Source of the DNA: a virus
IMG/VR virus record: IMGVR_UViG_3300046804_003209
Span: 1-39,240 of that record
DNA length: 39,240 nucleotides
Reading direction: 5' to 3' (one strand)
Translations under genes and position numbers: made by a program
Shown: piece by piece, positions 38,694 to 39,240 of the stretch
How positions within the stretch are numbered: the stretch's first letter is position 1
How the letters are laid out: every line of letters begins with the position of its first letter
The notes under the pieces: generated by a model
Told to the model about the DNA's origin: nothing
What the model saw: the letters and a program-made list of their open reading frames with translations, nothing else
Databases searched by the model: none

Positions 38694-39032
38694 ATGTCGG
38701 ACTTAATAGCAACCCCGCTTATGGCTAAGTTTATATCTGGTCTAGGCGGTCTTGTTGGTGGAGTATCATTCATGGCCTTTTATACGCCTTGCAATGTTTG
38801 GGATGCAGCAATAAGATCAGGACTTAGTGTTTTAGCAGCTGTTATATTTGCACCCGTTGCAATAGAATGGCTTAAATGGAATCCATCATCTGATAATATG
38901 ATAGCAACTTCTGTTGTATTAGGTTTCTGTGCTTGGAGTCTTATATCATTTGCTGCTCGCCTTCTCATTGGTCTTCAAGATGAGAAAGTTGAATTGAAAT
39001 TGCCAGGATCGATCTTTAAAAAACAAGATTGA
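38694..39032 (+). CDS. Small membrane protein, possible holin
   Basis: A 112-residue protein with three predicted membrane segments (about 12-30, 42-60 and 70-90) and a charged C-terminus ending FKKQD. It has no signal sequence. Size and layout fit a holin or antiholin, and a late-promoter octamer lies upstream. I recognise no family, so the holin call is weak. Confidence 0.5.
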   Translation: MSDLIATPLMAKFISGLGGLVGGVSFMAFYTPCNVWDAAIRSGLSVLAAVIFAPVAIEWLKWNPSSDNMIATSVVLGFCAWSLISFAARLLIGLQDEKVELKLPGSIFKKQD

Positions 39033-39055
39033 TTTTTTTATTATAGGTTTTTGTT

Positions 39056-39240
39056 ATGGAAAAGAATGAGTTAAATAAGAACGCTCGGGGTGGTACTGAG
39101 CTGATGCAGGAACGTCTACATGGATCATTACCGGCTGATCTATTAGACAAGTTTCAGATTATACCATCCCGAGTTCGTGATTTAGATCCAGACAAGAAGA
39201 AGATCCTTTGGTTGCATGATCTTCCTGGCGATCCAGAATC
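39056..39240 (+). CDS. Glycosyltransferase N-terminus (cut by window edge)
   Basis: The first 61 residues of a larger protein that runs past the right edge. ARGGTELMQERL, FQIIPSRV and KKILWLHDLPGDPE match the start of GT4/GT1-like glycosyltransferases of T4-like phages (the Gly-rich loop near residue 12 and the WLHD strand). AGG lies ten bases upstream. No catalytic half is visible. Confidence 0.72.
   Translation, partial: MEKNELNKNARGGTELMQERLHGSLPADLLDKFQIIPSRVRDLDPDKKKILWLHDLPGDPE

Overview
The window is a gene-dense, all-plus-strand stretch of a low-GC, T4-like tailed phage (myovirus). Evidence for this is a T4 gp61-type primase, a RuvC-like resolvase, ThyX, a class II ribonucleotide reductase, glutaredoxin, spanins, fibre proteins, four tRNAs, T4-like late promoter octamers (NATAAATA), and several proteins whose N-termini resemble the T4 capsid-targeting sequence. 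The phage-carried outer-membrane barrel, PstS and secreted enzymes point to a Gram-negative aquatic host. A proteobacterium is likely but the sequence does not prove it. Both edges cut genes: galE on the left and a glycosyltransferase on the right.

Layout. 1-2541: galE end, a nucleosidase, a DUF3310 protein, tRNA-Ser, a glycosyltransferase. 2560-4297: guaC and a YhhQ-type 7-deazaguanine-precursor transporter, closed by a terminator. 4311-10604: a tightly coupled surface-glycan-like block (four methyltransferases, two glycosyltransferases, a radical SAM/SPASM enzyme, a dTDP-glucose 4,6-dehydratase-like enzyme). 10615-12425: three consecutive Sec-exported enzymes (nuclease, lytic transglycosylase, CHAP/NlpC-like hydrolase). 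12465-16616: SpeD, initiator-like tRNA-Met, a GT25-like protein, small phage proteins, tRNA-Arg and tRNA-Leu, ThyX, an HExxH protein. 16644-18634: an outer-membrane beta-barrel, PstS with an unusual leader, and a small gene whose promoter sits inside a hairpin. 18723-30521: a late virion module with proteins bearing capsid-targeting-like N-termini (nuclease-like, ligase-like and others), a 762-residue mosaic nucleotidyltransferase, a Dps miniferritin, structural and fibre proteins. 30521-32564: a structural/nucleotidyltransferase fusion and the Rz/Rz1-like spanin pair. 32568-39240: replication and nucleotide metabolism (primase, 2OG oxygenase, NrdJ, resolvase, glutaredoxin), small proteins and a membrane protein.

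How the genes fit together. NrdJ, glutaredoxin, ThyX and GuaC would remodel nucleotide pools. PstS would raise phosphate uptake. SpeD, the nucleosidase and the methyltransferases all use or recycle S-adenosylmethionine. The sugar block could decorate virion or host surface. The most interesting signal is the late module at 18.7-25.5 kb, where enzyme-like proteins (PD-(D/E)XK-like nuclease, ligase-like adenylyltransferase) carry T4-internal-protein-like N-termini. This suggests a set of enzymes packaged in the head and delivered with the DNA, next to a miniferritin that could protect DNA. Function calls rest on reading motifs by eye; no database search was run.
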